From NCBI GenBank assembly GCA_964629325.1, contig CAZVSC010000024.1, positions 1-42,718 of the forward strand: a DNA stretch of 42,718 nt, given 5' to 3'. The number at the start of each line of letters is the position of its first letter. Position 1 is the stretch's first letter. The notes below the pieces were generated by a model that did no database searches, had not been told where the DNA came from, and was given only the letters and a program-made list of their open reading frames with translations. A program made the position numbers and the translations under genes. Source of the stretch: Eutrophocola sp964629325 (GTDB taxonomy: Bacteria > Pseudomonadota > Gammaproteobacteria > Pseudomonadales > Pseudohongiellaceae). Positions 1-6,279 of this stretch are shown in pieces.

Positions 1-32
1 AGACCGCAAAAAAGACCGCAAAGAGACACAAC

Positions 33-425
33 ATGGCAGCTACCCAATACTACGGAACCGGACGTCGCAAAACCTCCACAGCCAGGGTCTTCCTGACTGC
101 CGGTACCGGCAACATCACCATCAATGAGCGCAGCATCGACACCTTTTTCGGTCGTGAAGTGGCCCGCATGATCGTGCGCCAGCCGCTGGAACTGCTGGAA
201 GTCGGTGACAAGTTTGACGTGAACGTGCGTGTTTCAGGCGGCGGCAGCTTCGGCCAGGCCGGTGCCATCCGTCACGGCATCACCCGCGCCCTCATCGAGT
301 ACAACGAAGAGAACCGCAGCCCCCTGCGCAAGGCCGGTTTCGTCACCCGCGACGCCAGGGAAGTGGAACGCAAGAAAGTGGGCCTGCGCAAGGCACGCAA
401 GCGTCCGCAGTACTCCAAGCGTTAA
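33..425 (+). CDS. rpsI: 30S ribosomal protein S9
   Basis: Ribosomal protein S9 of the small subunit, whose C-terminal tail reaches the P-site tRNA. The 130-residue product has the usual bacterial length. It begins with the family pattern YYGTGRRKTSTARVFL and ends in the basic tail KARKRPQYSKR. The middle shows the conserved GGGxxGQAGAIRHGITRAL segment. The gene starts at an ATG preceded by only a weak purine-rich stretch (AAAGAGA). In related bacteria rplM lies immediately upstream in the same operon; it would be off the left edge here, and bases 1-32 would be the rplM-rpsI spacer. A strong terminator follows at 449-481. Identification is secure. Confidence 0.98.
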   Translation: MAATQYYGTGRRKTSTARVFLTAGTGNITINERSIDTFFGREVARMIVRQPLELLEVGDKFDVNVRVSGGGSFGQAGAIRHGITRALIEYNEENRSPLRKAGFVTRDAREVERKKVGLRKARKRPQYSKR

Positions 426-448
426 TCTGCGACATACCGCATATGAAG

Positions 449-481
449 AACGCCGGTGCCGAAAGGTTCCGGCGTTTTTTT
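449..481 (+). terminator. Rho-independent terminator after rpsI
   Basis: An 8-bp perfect stem (AACGCCGG at 449-456 with CCGGCGTT at 469-476) continues inward through a T-T mismatch and a G-T pair to two more C-G pairs closing a GAAA tetraloop. A run of seven T residues (475-481) follows. It lies 24 bases after the rpsI stop and separates the ribosomal operon from petA. Confidence 0.92.
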
Positions 482-507
482 ATGGCTGTCAAAGGCCCGG
501 AATTACT

Positions 508-519
508 GGTCTGCAGACC
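508..519. promoter_or_regulatory. 12-bp perfect palindrome upstream of petA promoter
   Basis: GGTCTGCAGACC is a perfect 12-bp palindrome centred about 25 bases upstream of the candidate petA -35 element. The position would suit an activator or repressor site. No regulator is identified, and a chance palindrome is possible. Confidence 0.25.
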
Positions 520-538
520 GCTGAACGCCCTGTTTACC

Positions 539-567
539 TTGAAAAAATCGGCTCGATTTAGTAGTAT
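539..567 (+). promoter_or_regulatory. Candidate sigma70 promoter of petA-petBC
   Basis: A TTGAAA -35 element (539-544, five of six consensus bases) is followed after exactly 17 bases by TAGTAT (562-567, four of six). Transcription would start near 574, leaving a leader of about 90 nt before the petA GTG. The nonamer AAATCGGCT occurs in the spacer (545-553) and again in the leader (633-641). Confidence 0.6.
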
Positions 568-662
568 GCGCGCTCCGTTTATTGCATCCAAAAAACCGGT
601 CCCCGTCGGCTTATTTGTTGGCCTGAAGGCTCAAATCGGCTTAGTAATAGGAGAACATCCCA

Positions 663-1274
663 GTGAGTGATGGCACAGCTCATGCCGTAAATAAAAAACG
701 CAGAAGATTCCTTATTGGCAGCACCACTCTGGTTGGTGCCGCTGGCGCCGCAGGTGCCGCAGTACCTTTCGTCGGATCCTGGAACCCGAGCGCCAGGGCG
801 CTCGCCGCCGGTGCTCCGATCACCATCGATATCAGCCGCCTGTCCCCGGGACAGCTGCTGGGACCCATGCCGGAATGGCGTGGCAAGCCGGTCTATATCT
901 TCCGTCGTGAAGAGGAAGCACTGGAAAACCTGCGTACCCGCACGGACCACCTGGCCGACCCGGAATCCGAAGAAGCCGGCCAGCAGCCCGAATACTGCCA
1001 GAACGAATTCCGTTCCATCCGCCCCGAGATCATGGTCATGGTCGGTTTGTGCACCCACCTGGGTTGTGCCCCCCTGATGGCTCCAGAAGTGCAGCCCCAG
1101 GACTACGACCCCGACTGGACCGGTGGCTTTTTCTGTCCGTGTCACGGCTCCAAGTTTGACCTGGCCGGTCGTGTCTACAGCGGTGTCCCGGCCCCGGACA
1201 ACCTGGTTGTCCCGCCACACTTCTATGAAAGCGACAACGTCGTGGTCGTCGGCCTGGATGGAGAAAATTCCTGA
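663..1274 (+). CDS. petA: Ubiquinol-cytochrome c reductase Rieske iron-sulfur subunit
   Basis: Rieske 2Fe-2S subunit of the cytochrome bc1 complex; it takes the first electron from ubiquinol at the Qo site and passes it to cytochrome c1. The 203-residue product has a twin-arginine-type N-terminus (KKRRRFLIG, residues 11-19) followed by an Ala/Gly-rich membrane helix (about 20-40), which in this family stays as the anchor. The cluster motifs are CTHLGC (130-135) and CPCHGS (158-163): ligands C130, H132, C158 and H161, with C135 and C160 as the family's disulfide. The start is GTG, with a TAGGAG-type ribosome site about 10 bases upstream. The stop overlaps the next gene's start by one base (TGATG), so the two are translationally coupled. 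Confidence 0.97.
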   Translation: MSDGTAHAVNKKRRRFLIGSTTLVGAAGAAGAAVPFVGSWNPSARALAAGAPITIDISRLSPGQLLGPMPEWRGKPVYIFRREEEALENLRTRTDHLADPESEEAGQQPEYCQNEFRSIRPEIMVMVGLCTHLGCAPLMAPEVQPQDYDPDWTGGFFCPCHGSKFDLAGRVYSGVPAPDNLVVPPHFYESDNVVVVGLDGENS

Positions 1275-3292
1275 TGTCTGAATTTGATAGCAATTCCTCC
1301 GCAATGGATACCAAGAGCAAGAATGGCCTGATGGCCTGGATCGATGCCCGGTTGCCTGTAACCAAGACAATCGAAAAGCACATGACCAAGTATTATGCGC
1401 CGAAGAATTTCAACGTCTGGTACGTGTTCGGCATCATCGCCACCGTGGTGCTGGTTAACCAGCTGCTGACCGGCATCTGGCTGACCATGAACTACGTGCC
1501 CAGCGCCGACGGCGCCTTTGCCTCTGTCGAGTACATCATGCGCGATGTCGATTTTGGCTGGGTTCTGCGCTACATGCACTCCACTGGCGCCTCCGCCTTC
1601 TTCGCCGTGGTTTACCTGCACATGTTCCGCGCCCTCATGTATGGCTCCTACCGCAAACCGCGCGAGCTGATCTGGATCTTCGGCATGACCATCTTCCTGG
1701 CATTGATGGCCGAGGGCTTCATGGGTTACGTGCTGCCCTGGGGCAACATGTCCTACTGGGGTGCCAACGTCATCGTCAGCCTGTTCGGCGCCATTCCCTT
1801 CATCGGTGAAAGCCTGATGACCTGGATCCAGGGCGACTTCCTGATTTCCGGCGCCACCCTGAACCGCTTCTTCGCCCTGCACGTGGTGGCGCTGCCCCTG
1901 GTCCTCGTTTTCCTGGTATTCCTGCACCTGCTGGCACTGCATGAAGTGGGTTCCAACAACCCGGACGGCATCGAGATCAAGGAAAAGAAAGACGACAAGG
2001 GCATCCCCCTGGACGGCATTCCGTTCCATCCTTATTACACCGTGCATGACACCGTTGCGGTGGTGGTATTCCTGTTCGTCTTCTGTGTGATCATGTTCTT
2101 CATGCCGGAGATGGGCGGCTACTTCCTCGAATACGCCAACTTCACGGAAGCCAACAACCTGGCCACACCGGAACATATCGCGCCGGTCTGGTACTTCACG
2201 CCGTTCTACTCCATGCTGCGCGCAGTCACTTACCCGCTGTTCGGCATCGACGCGAAATTCTGGGGACTGGTGGTCATGGCCGCGGCCATCGCCATCCTGT
2301 TTGTCTTGCCCTGGCTCGACAAGAGCCCGGTGAAATCCATTCGCTACAAGGGCTGGTACAGCCGTATTGCGCTGCTGCTGTTCGTGGTGAGCTTTATCAT
2401 CCTCGGTGTGCTGGGTGTCTGGGCCCCGACTGAAGGCCGCGCCAAGCTGGCCCAGTTGTGTACGGTTCTGTATTTCGCCTACTTCATCGCCATGCCCTGG
2501 TATACCCGCAAGGAAGCCACGAAACTGCCGCCGGAACGGGTGACAGGCCGCTTCATCACCATTCCTCAGCTCATCCTGAGCCTGGTGATTATCGGCGCCA
2601 TGGTATTCCTGCCCCTCAAGGCAGTGGCGGCCGAAGCCGGTGTTGAGCTCGAGCACGTAACCCTGGATCTGGAAGACAAGGAATCCCTGCAGTCCGGCGC
2701 ACAGACCTTCATCAACTACTGCATGGGTTGCCATTCGGCCGGTTACTCCCGTTATAACCGGGTAGCAGCCGACCTGGGTATTCCGGAAGAGCTGATGGAA
2801 GAGTACATGCTCTTCAATGAAGACACCGCGATCGGTGACCTGATGGTGAGCTCCATGTCGAAAGAGCTGGGCAACAATGCCTTCGGCGTGGCGCCCCCCG
2901 ACCTGACCCTGGTGGCCAGGGCGCGGGGAACCGACTGGCTGTACGGTTACCTGACCGGCTTCTATGCCGATGAAAGCCGGCCCTTTGGCGTCAACAATCG
3001 TGTGTTCCCCAACGTGGCGATGCCCAACATCCTGGAAGGATTGCAGGGTGTCCAGCATTGCGAGGATGCCGGGCATTGCGAGCACCTGGTGCATGTCGAC
3101 GGCACCGGTACCCTCAGCGAGGAAGAATTCGAAGATGTGATTTATAACCTGGTCAATTTTCTTTACTACCTGGGCGAGCCTTCACGGCTCGACCGGCACA
3201 GGATAGGGGGATACGTCCTGTTGTTCCTGTCCTTCCTCTGGGTTTTTGCCTGGCTCCTGAACAGGGAATACTGGAAAGACGTGGGTCATTGA
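1274..3292 (+). CDS. petBC: Fused cytochrome b / cytochrome c1 of the bc1 complex
   Basis: One uninterrupted 672-residue frame carries both redox subunits. Residues about 1-424 are cytochrome b. Haem ligand histidines are H102 and H116, and H203 and H218. The Qo-site motif reads PVWY (304-307) instead of the classical PEWY. This part ends at PPERVT, close to where separate cytochrome b proteins end. A hydrophobic stretch (about 428-448) with an AVAA signal-peptidase-like site (450-453) leads into cytochrome c1: haem site CMGCH (483-487), likely axial ligand M583 in VAMPN, and a C-terminal anchor helix (about 644-661). In Pseudomonas petB and petC are separate genes. A fused precursor (fbcH) cleaved by signal peptidase is known from Bradyrhizobium. 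A GTG at 2540, exactly at the junction, could also start a free c1. Confidence 0.95.
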   Translation: MSEFDSNSSAMDTKSKNGLMAWIDARLPVTKTIEKHMTKYYAPKNFNVWYVFGIIATVVLVNQLLTGIWLTMNYVPSADGAFASVEYIMRDVDFGWVLRYMHSTGASAFFAVVYLHMFRALMYGSYRKPRELIWIFGMTIFLALMAEGFMGYVLPWGNMSYWGANVIVSLFGAIPFIGESLMTWIQGDFLISGATLNRFFALHVVALPLVLVFLVFLHLLALHEVGSNNPDGIEIKEKKDDKGIPLDGIPFHPYYTVHDTVAVVVFLFVFCVIMFFMPEMGGYFLEYANFTEANNLATPEHIAPVWYFTPFYSMLRAVTYPLFGIDAKFWGLVVMAAAIAILFVLPWLDKSPVKSIRYKGWYSRIALLLFVVSFIILGVLGVWAPTEGRAKLAQLCTVLYFAYFIAMPWYTRKEATKLPPERVTGRFITIPQLILSLVIIGAMVFLPLKAVAAEAGVELEHVTLDLEDKESLQSGAQTFINYCMGCHSAGYSRYNRVAADLGIPEELMEEYMLFNEDTAIGDLMVSSMSKELGNNAFGVAPPDLTLVARARGTDWLYGYLTGFYADESRPFGVNNRVFPNVAMPNILEGLQGVQHCEDAGHCEHLVHVDGTGTLSEEEFEDVIYNLVNFLYYLGEPSRLDRHRIGGYVLLFLSFLWVFAWLLNREYWKDVGH

Positions 3293-3361
3293 TCAAACCG
3301 GGGACCTGGATGCTGGTAAATCTGGACGCCAGCCTGACTTAATTTATCGAGGCGAGAATTT

Positions 3362-3997
3362 ATGGGAGTTGTCACCAAGCGCTCTTCAATGCTGTTTTAC
3401 TCTGACGGCACCAGCCAGTACAGCCACCGTGTCCGCATCGTACTCGCGGAAAAAGGCGTTACCGTGGACATCGTTGACGTTGATGTGCACGACAAGCCCG
3501 AGGATTTGGCGGACCTGAATCCTTACAACAGCCTGCCGACCCTGGTGGATCGTGACCTGGTCCTGTATGAGCCGAATATCATGATGGAATACCTGGACGA
3601 GCGTTTTCCGCATCCGCCGCTGTTCCCGGTCTATCCCGTAGCACGTGCCCAGAGTCGCCTGTGGATGCACAGGATTGAAAAGGACTGGTGCGCACTGGTT
3701 GAGAAGCTGCAGGCCGAGGACGGCACGCCTTCCCAGCTGGACAAGGCCAGGAAAGAACTCAAGGAAAGCATTGTTTCCATCACGCCGATCTTCGCTGAAA
3801 AACCTTTCTTCATGAACGAGGAATTCACCATCGTGGATTGCTGCGTCCTGCCGATTCTGTGGCGCCTGCCGGAAATCGGCATCAAGCTGCCGGAAACCAA
3901 GGCGACCAAGCCGCTGATCGACTACCGCAACCGGTTGTTCGAGCGTGCCTCGGTCCAGGAAAGCCTGTCCGAGCAGGAAAAGGAAATGAAGGTATAG
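3362..3997 (+). CDS. sspA: Stringent starvation protein A (RNA polymerase-associated)
   Basis: SspA is a glutathione-S-transferase-fold protein without GST activity that binds RNA polymerase with sigma70 and alters transcription in stationary phase and acid stress. The 211-residue product has the thioredoxin-like N domain (YSHRVRIVLAEKG, about 20-32) and the surface motif FPHPPL (82-87; PHP at 83-85), which is the known functional patch. MEYLDER, PVYPVAR and MHRIEKDW blocks match E. coli SspA. The start ATG has a strong GAGGCGAG ribosome site. It lies 69 bases after petBC and just before sspB, the usual pairing, so read-through from the pet operon is possible. Confidence 0.96.
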   Translation: MGVVTKRSSMLFYSDGTSQYSHRVRIVLAEKGVTVDIVDVDVHDKPEDLADLNPYNSLPTLVDRDLVLYEPNIMMEYLDERFPHPPLFPVYPVARAQSRLWMHRIEKDWCALVEKLQAEDGTPSQLDKARKELKESIVSITPIFAEKPFFMNEEFTIVDCCVLPILWRLPEIGIKLPETKATKPLIDYRNRLFERASVQESLSEQEKEMKV

Positions 3998-4098
3998 CTC
4001 TAGCAGCAGGGACAGTGCAATGGTCCCTCGTGCCGGGGCCGTTGGTCACAAGCGGGTAGGGGCGCGCCGGGCAGGCAACTCCCCAAGGGTCAGATTCC

Positions 4099-4506
4099 AT
4101 GACAATGACTTCTCATCGCCCTTACATGATCAGGGCGCTCAATGAATGGATTCTTGAAAATGACTGCACGCCCTACATCCTTGTGAATGCCTACGCCAGG
4201 GATGTTCAAGTTCCCCAGAGTTATGTCAAGGACGGGCAGATCGTCCTCAATATCTCCCCGGTCGCCGTGCAGGATCTTGTGATCTCAAACGCCGGCATTG
4301 AATTCAATGGCCGCTTTGGCGGCATCCCCACTCGCGTCTACGTGCCCACGCTGGCAGTGCTTGGTATCTACGCCAAGGAGAATGGCCAGGGTATGATCTT
4401 TGATACTGATGATCCCATTCCCGAACCCCCTGGCCCTGGTAGAAAGAAAAAAGAATCCGGGGTTCAAGCCAAGCCCACCAGGCCGCCTTTACGAGTAGTA
4501 AAGTAA
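4099..4506 (+). CDS. sspB: ClpXP adaptor protein SspB
   Basis: SspB tethers ssrA-tagged and other substrates to the ClpXP protease. The 135-residue product has the substrate-binding domain at the N-terminus (SHRPYMIRALNEWILEND at about 5-22), then a Pro/Gly/Lys-rich flexible tail, then the ClpX-binding tip LRVVK as the last five residues. Complete preservation of this tip argues for normal ClpX docking. The gene follows sspA after 101 bases with no terminator visible between them, as in E. coli and Pseudomonas. Confidence 0.96.
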   Translation: MTMTSHRPYMIRALNEWILENDCTPYILVNAYARDVQVPQSYVKDGQIVLNISPVAVQDLVISNAGIEFNGRFGGIPTRVYVPTLAVLGIYAKENGQGMIFDTDDPIPEPPGPGRKKKESGVQAKPTRPPLRVVK

Positions 4507-4581
4507 CCCGTTCAGGTACCGGACTTTTCTTTTGCCTCGTCTTGCCTTCGTTCATGACGCGACCTGCGCGTTGCATGATTG

Positions 4582-4623
4582 GGCGTTCTGCTAAACGAAC
4601 GCCGGGGCGATAAATCGCCCCGG
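4582..4623. terminator. Two overlapping hairpins between sspB and dolP
   Basis: Hairpin one pairs GGCGTTC (4582-4588) with GAACGCC (4597-4603). Hairpin two pairs the ten bases 4602-4611 with 4614-4623 (CCGGGGCGAT and its complement) around an AA. They share bases 4602-4603, so they cannot both form completely. The location between two convergent genes suits a bidirectional terminator, but neither side has a clear T run. Confidence 0.4.
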
Positions 4624-4654
4624 TGCATGTTCTGAATTTGGAGGGTTTTTCGGG

Positions 4655-5239
4655 CTAGTTGATATATTCAAAAGCCCGGACGACTTTCGTGACACCTTTC
4701 GTATTGCTGACCAGATTGACTGTCTTGTCGGCTTCTTCCTGGGTGAGCAGGCCCATCAGGTAGACCACGCCGTTTTCAGTCACGACCTTCGTTCTCAGGC
4801 CACTGACCTCGCTGTCGGCAAGCATCAGGGTCTTGATCTTGGCCGACAGCCAGGCGTCGTTGCTTCTCGATAGGAAGGTGGTGGCGCCGGCCACTTCGAG
4901 TTCGTTGTAGACTTCCTTGACACGGGAGCTGGACGACCTGGCCACGCGGGTTGCCAGGTTCTTCATGTCCTGGGACGGTACCTGGCCAACCAGCAGGACC
5001 GTGGCATTGAAGCTGACCACGTTGATGTGTGAATTCTTGAGCTGTTCATCTGCGGCGTTCAGGTTCACCTTGATCGTGGTTTCGATGCTGCCGTCATCCA
5101 CCATGGCGCCCATGGAGCGGCGACCACGATTTTCCTCGACGCCGTCGTCACCGGTGGTGGCGCTGATCACCGATGCACAGCCGTCAAGCAAGAAAAGCAC
5201 ACTGCAAAGTAATCCCAGGCGAAGAATGGAACTCGGCAT
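4655..5239 (-). CDS. dolP: Outer-membrane BON-domain lipoprotein DolP (YraP)
   Basis: DolP is a dual BON-domain lipoprotein of the inner leaflet of the outer membrane, linked to envelope integrity and BAM function in E. coli. The 194-residue product starts with a lipoprotein signal ending LLDGC (C21 the likely lipidated cysteine; Asp at -2 is unusual). Two BON domains follow: about residues 46-115 (from MVDDGSIETTIKV) and about 125-190 (from SNDAWLSAKIKTLM), with NGVVYLMGL and the family-typical ending VVRAFEYIN. It is last in the lpoA-yraN-gmhA-dolP row, the order of E. coli yraM-yraN-yraO-yraP. Its ATG directly abuts the gmhA stop (TAAATG), with a G-rich ribosome site inside gmhA. Confidence 0.93.
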   Translation of the reverse strand: MPSSILRLGLLCSVLFLLDGCASVISATTGDDGVEENRGRRSMGAMVDDGSIETTIKVNLNAADEQLKNSHINVVSFNATVLLVGQVPSQDMKNLATRVARSSSSRVKEVYNELEVAGATTFLSRSNDAWLSAKIKTLMLADSEVSGLRTKVVTENGVVYLMGLLTQEEADKTVNLVSNTKGVTKVVRAFEYIN

Positions 5240-5830
5240 TTAATCACCCCCAAAGAGTTGTGTGTCTATCAGGTCGCACAGGCAATGAATGACCAGCAGG
5301 TGGACTTCCTGGATGCGTGCCGTGCTGGTCGACGGCACACAGATTTCGACGTCGTTGTCCCCCAGCAGTTCCCGCATCTTGCCGCCTTCCTTGCCGGTGA
5401 GCTGTATAACGACCATGTTGCGGTCATGGGCGGCATGGATAGCGTGAATGACATTCGGCGAATTTCCGCTGGTGGATATGGCCAGAAGCACATCCCCGGC
5501 CTGGCCCAGCGCCCGCACCTGCTTCGAGAAAACTTCCTCAAAGGAATAATCGTTGCCGATGGAGGTGAGGGTGGACGTGTCCGTGGTGATGGCGATGGCA
5601 GGCAGCGGCGGGCGTTCGCGCTCGAACCGGTTGAGCATTTCCGCAGAGAAATGCTGGGCGTCACCCGCGGAACCGCCGTTGCCGCAACTGAGGATTTTCT
5701 TTTCCTGGAGAAGTGCCTGGACCATGCTGTCCGCGGCATTCACGATGAAGGGCGTCAGTGCTTCCATGGCCTGCATCTTGGTGTTGATGCTGGCATTGAA
5801 GTGCTGCTTGACGCGTTCCTGATGATTCAT
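5240..5830 (-). CDS. gmhA: SIS-domain sedoheptulose-7-phosphate isomerase (GmhA/DiaA family)
   Basis: A 196-residue SIS-domain protein at the position of E. coli diaA and Pseudomonas gmhA. GmhA converts sedoheptulose 7-phosphate to D-glycero-D-manno-heptose 7-phosphate for LPS core; DiaA binds DnaA and promotes replication initiation. The four residues that bind metal or act in catalysis in GmhA appear preserved: H60 and E64 (in AQHFSAEML), Q174 and H182 (in RIQEVHLLVIH). As I recall, two of these are replaced in E. coli DiaA. The phosphosugar loops CGNGGSAG (49-56) and STSGNS (119-124) are intact. I therefore favour an active isomerase; a DnaA-binding role may coexist. A perfect TATAAT lies at 5845-5850 on this strand but without a convincing -35. 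Confidence 0.85.
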   Translation of the reverse strand: MNHQERVKQHFNASINTKMQAMEALTPFIVNAADSMVQALLQEKKILSCGNGGSAGDAQHFSAEMLNRFERERPPLPAIAITTDTSTLTSIGNDYSFEEVFSKQVRALGQAGDVLLAISTSGNSPNVIHAIHAAHDRNMVVIQLTGKEGGKMRELLGDNDVEICVPSTSTARIQEVHLLVIHCLCDLIDTQLFGGD

Positions 5831-5862
5831 ATTAGCGGGTACCTATTATAAATAATGGAAAA

Positions 5863-6252
5863 TCAAAAAGCATTTTTTATCCACCGGAACTCCGGGCCGC
5901 CTGTACCTTCATGGATGCCGACCACGTCGAAACGACACGGCATTCTGTTGGTAAGACCATGTTTTTGCAAGAACAGCAGGGCAGTGCGGCGAATTTTTTG
6001 CTGCTTGTGCCACGTTACGGTTGCAACCGGTGACCCATGCGCGCTGGCCTGGCGGTACCGCACTTCCACGAAGACCAGGTATTCCCCGTCGCGGGCGATA
6101 AGGTCGATTTCACCGCAGCGGCCAAGGTAATTGGATTGGAAGTCGGTAAGGCCCTGCGCGGCAAGGAAGTCCCGGGCAAGCGCTTCAAAGTATGCGCCTT
6201 TTTCACGCCGGCCACGCGGGCGCCTGAAAAGTCCGGAGAGTGTGTCTTTCAT
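5863..6252 (-). CDS. yraN: UPF0102 family protein YraN (predicted nuclease fold)
   Basis: A 129-residue member of the YraN/UPF0102 family, which has a restriction-endonuclease-like fold but no settled function. The family core is visible: a basic start, GAYFEALARDFLAAQG (about 19-34), then GEIDLIARDG and LVFVEVRYR (about 47-66). The acidic residues and the Glu-x-Arg of this core match the PD-(D/E)xK-type active-site layout. It sits between lpoA and gmhA, its usual place, with 27 bases to lpoA and 32 to gmhA. The stop region is A/T rich. Confidence 0.9.
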   Translation of the reverse strand: MKDTLSGLFRRPRGRREKGAYFEALARDFLAAQGLTDFQSNYLGRCGEIDLIARDGEYLVFVEVRYRQASAHGSPVATVTWHKQQKIRRTALLFLQKHGLTNRMPCRFDVVGIHEGTGGPEFRWIKNAF

Positions 6253-6279
6253 GCGCCATCCATGGCTGTGGTGCAGGTG

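Noticed and set aside
1..32. Repeated AGACCGCAAA at the left edge as a regulatory repeat
   Set aside because: Only two short copies next to an edge; more likely the end of the rplM-rpsI spacer.
1223..3094. 623-codon open frame on the minus strand opposite petBC
   Set aside because: It is rich in His, Gln, Gly and Asp with no recognisable domain, and it lies wholly opposite a conserved gene. This is the expected mirror of GC-biased codon use.
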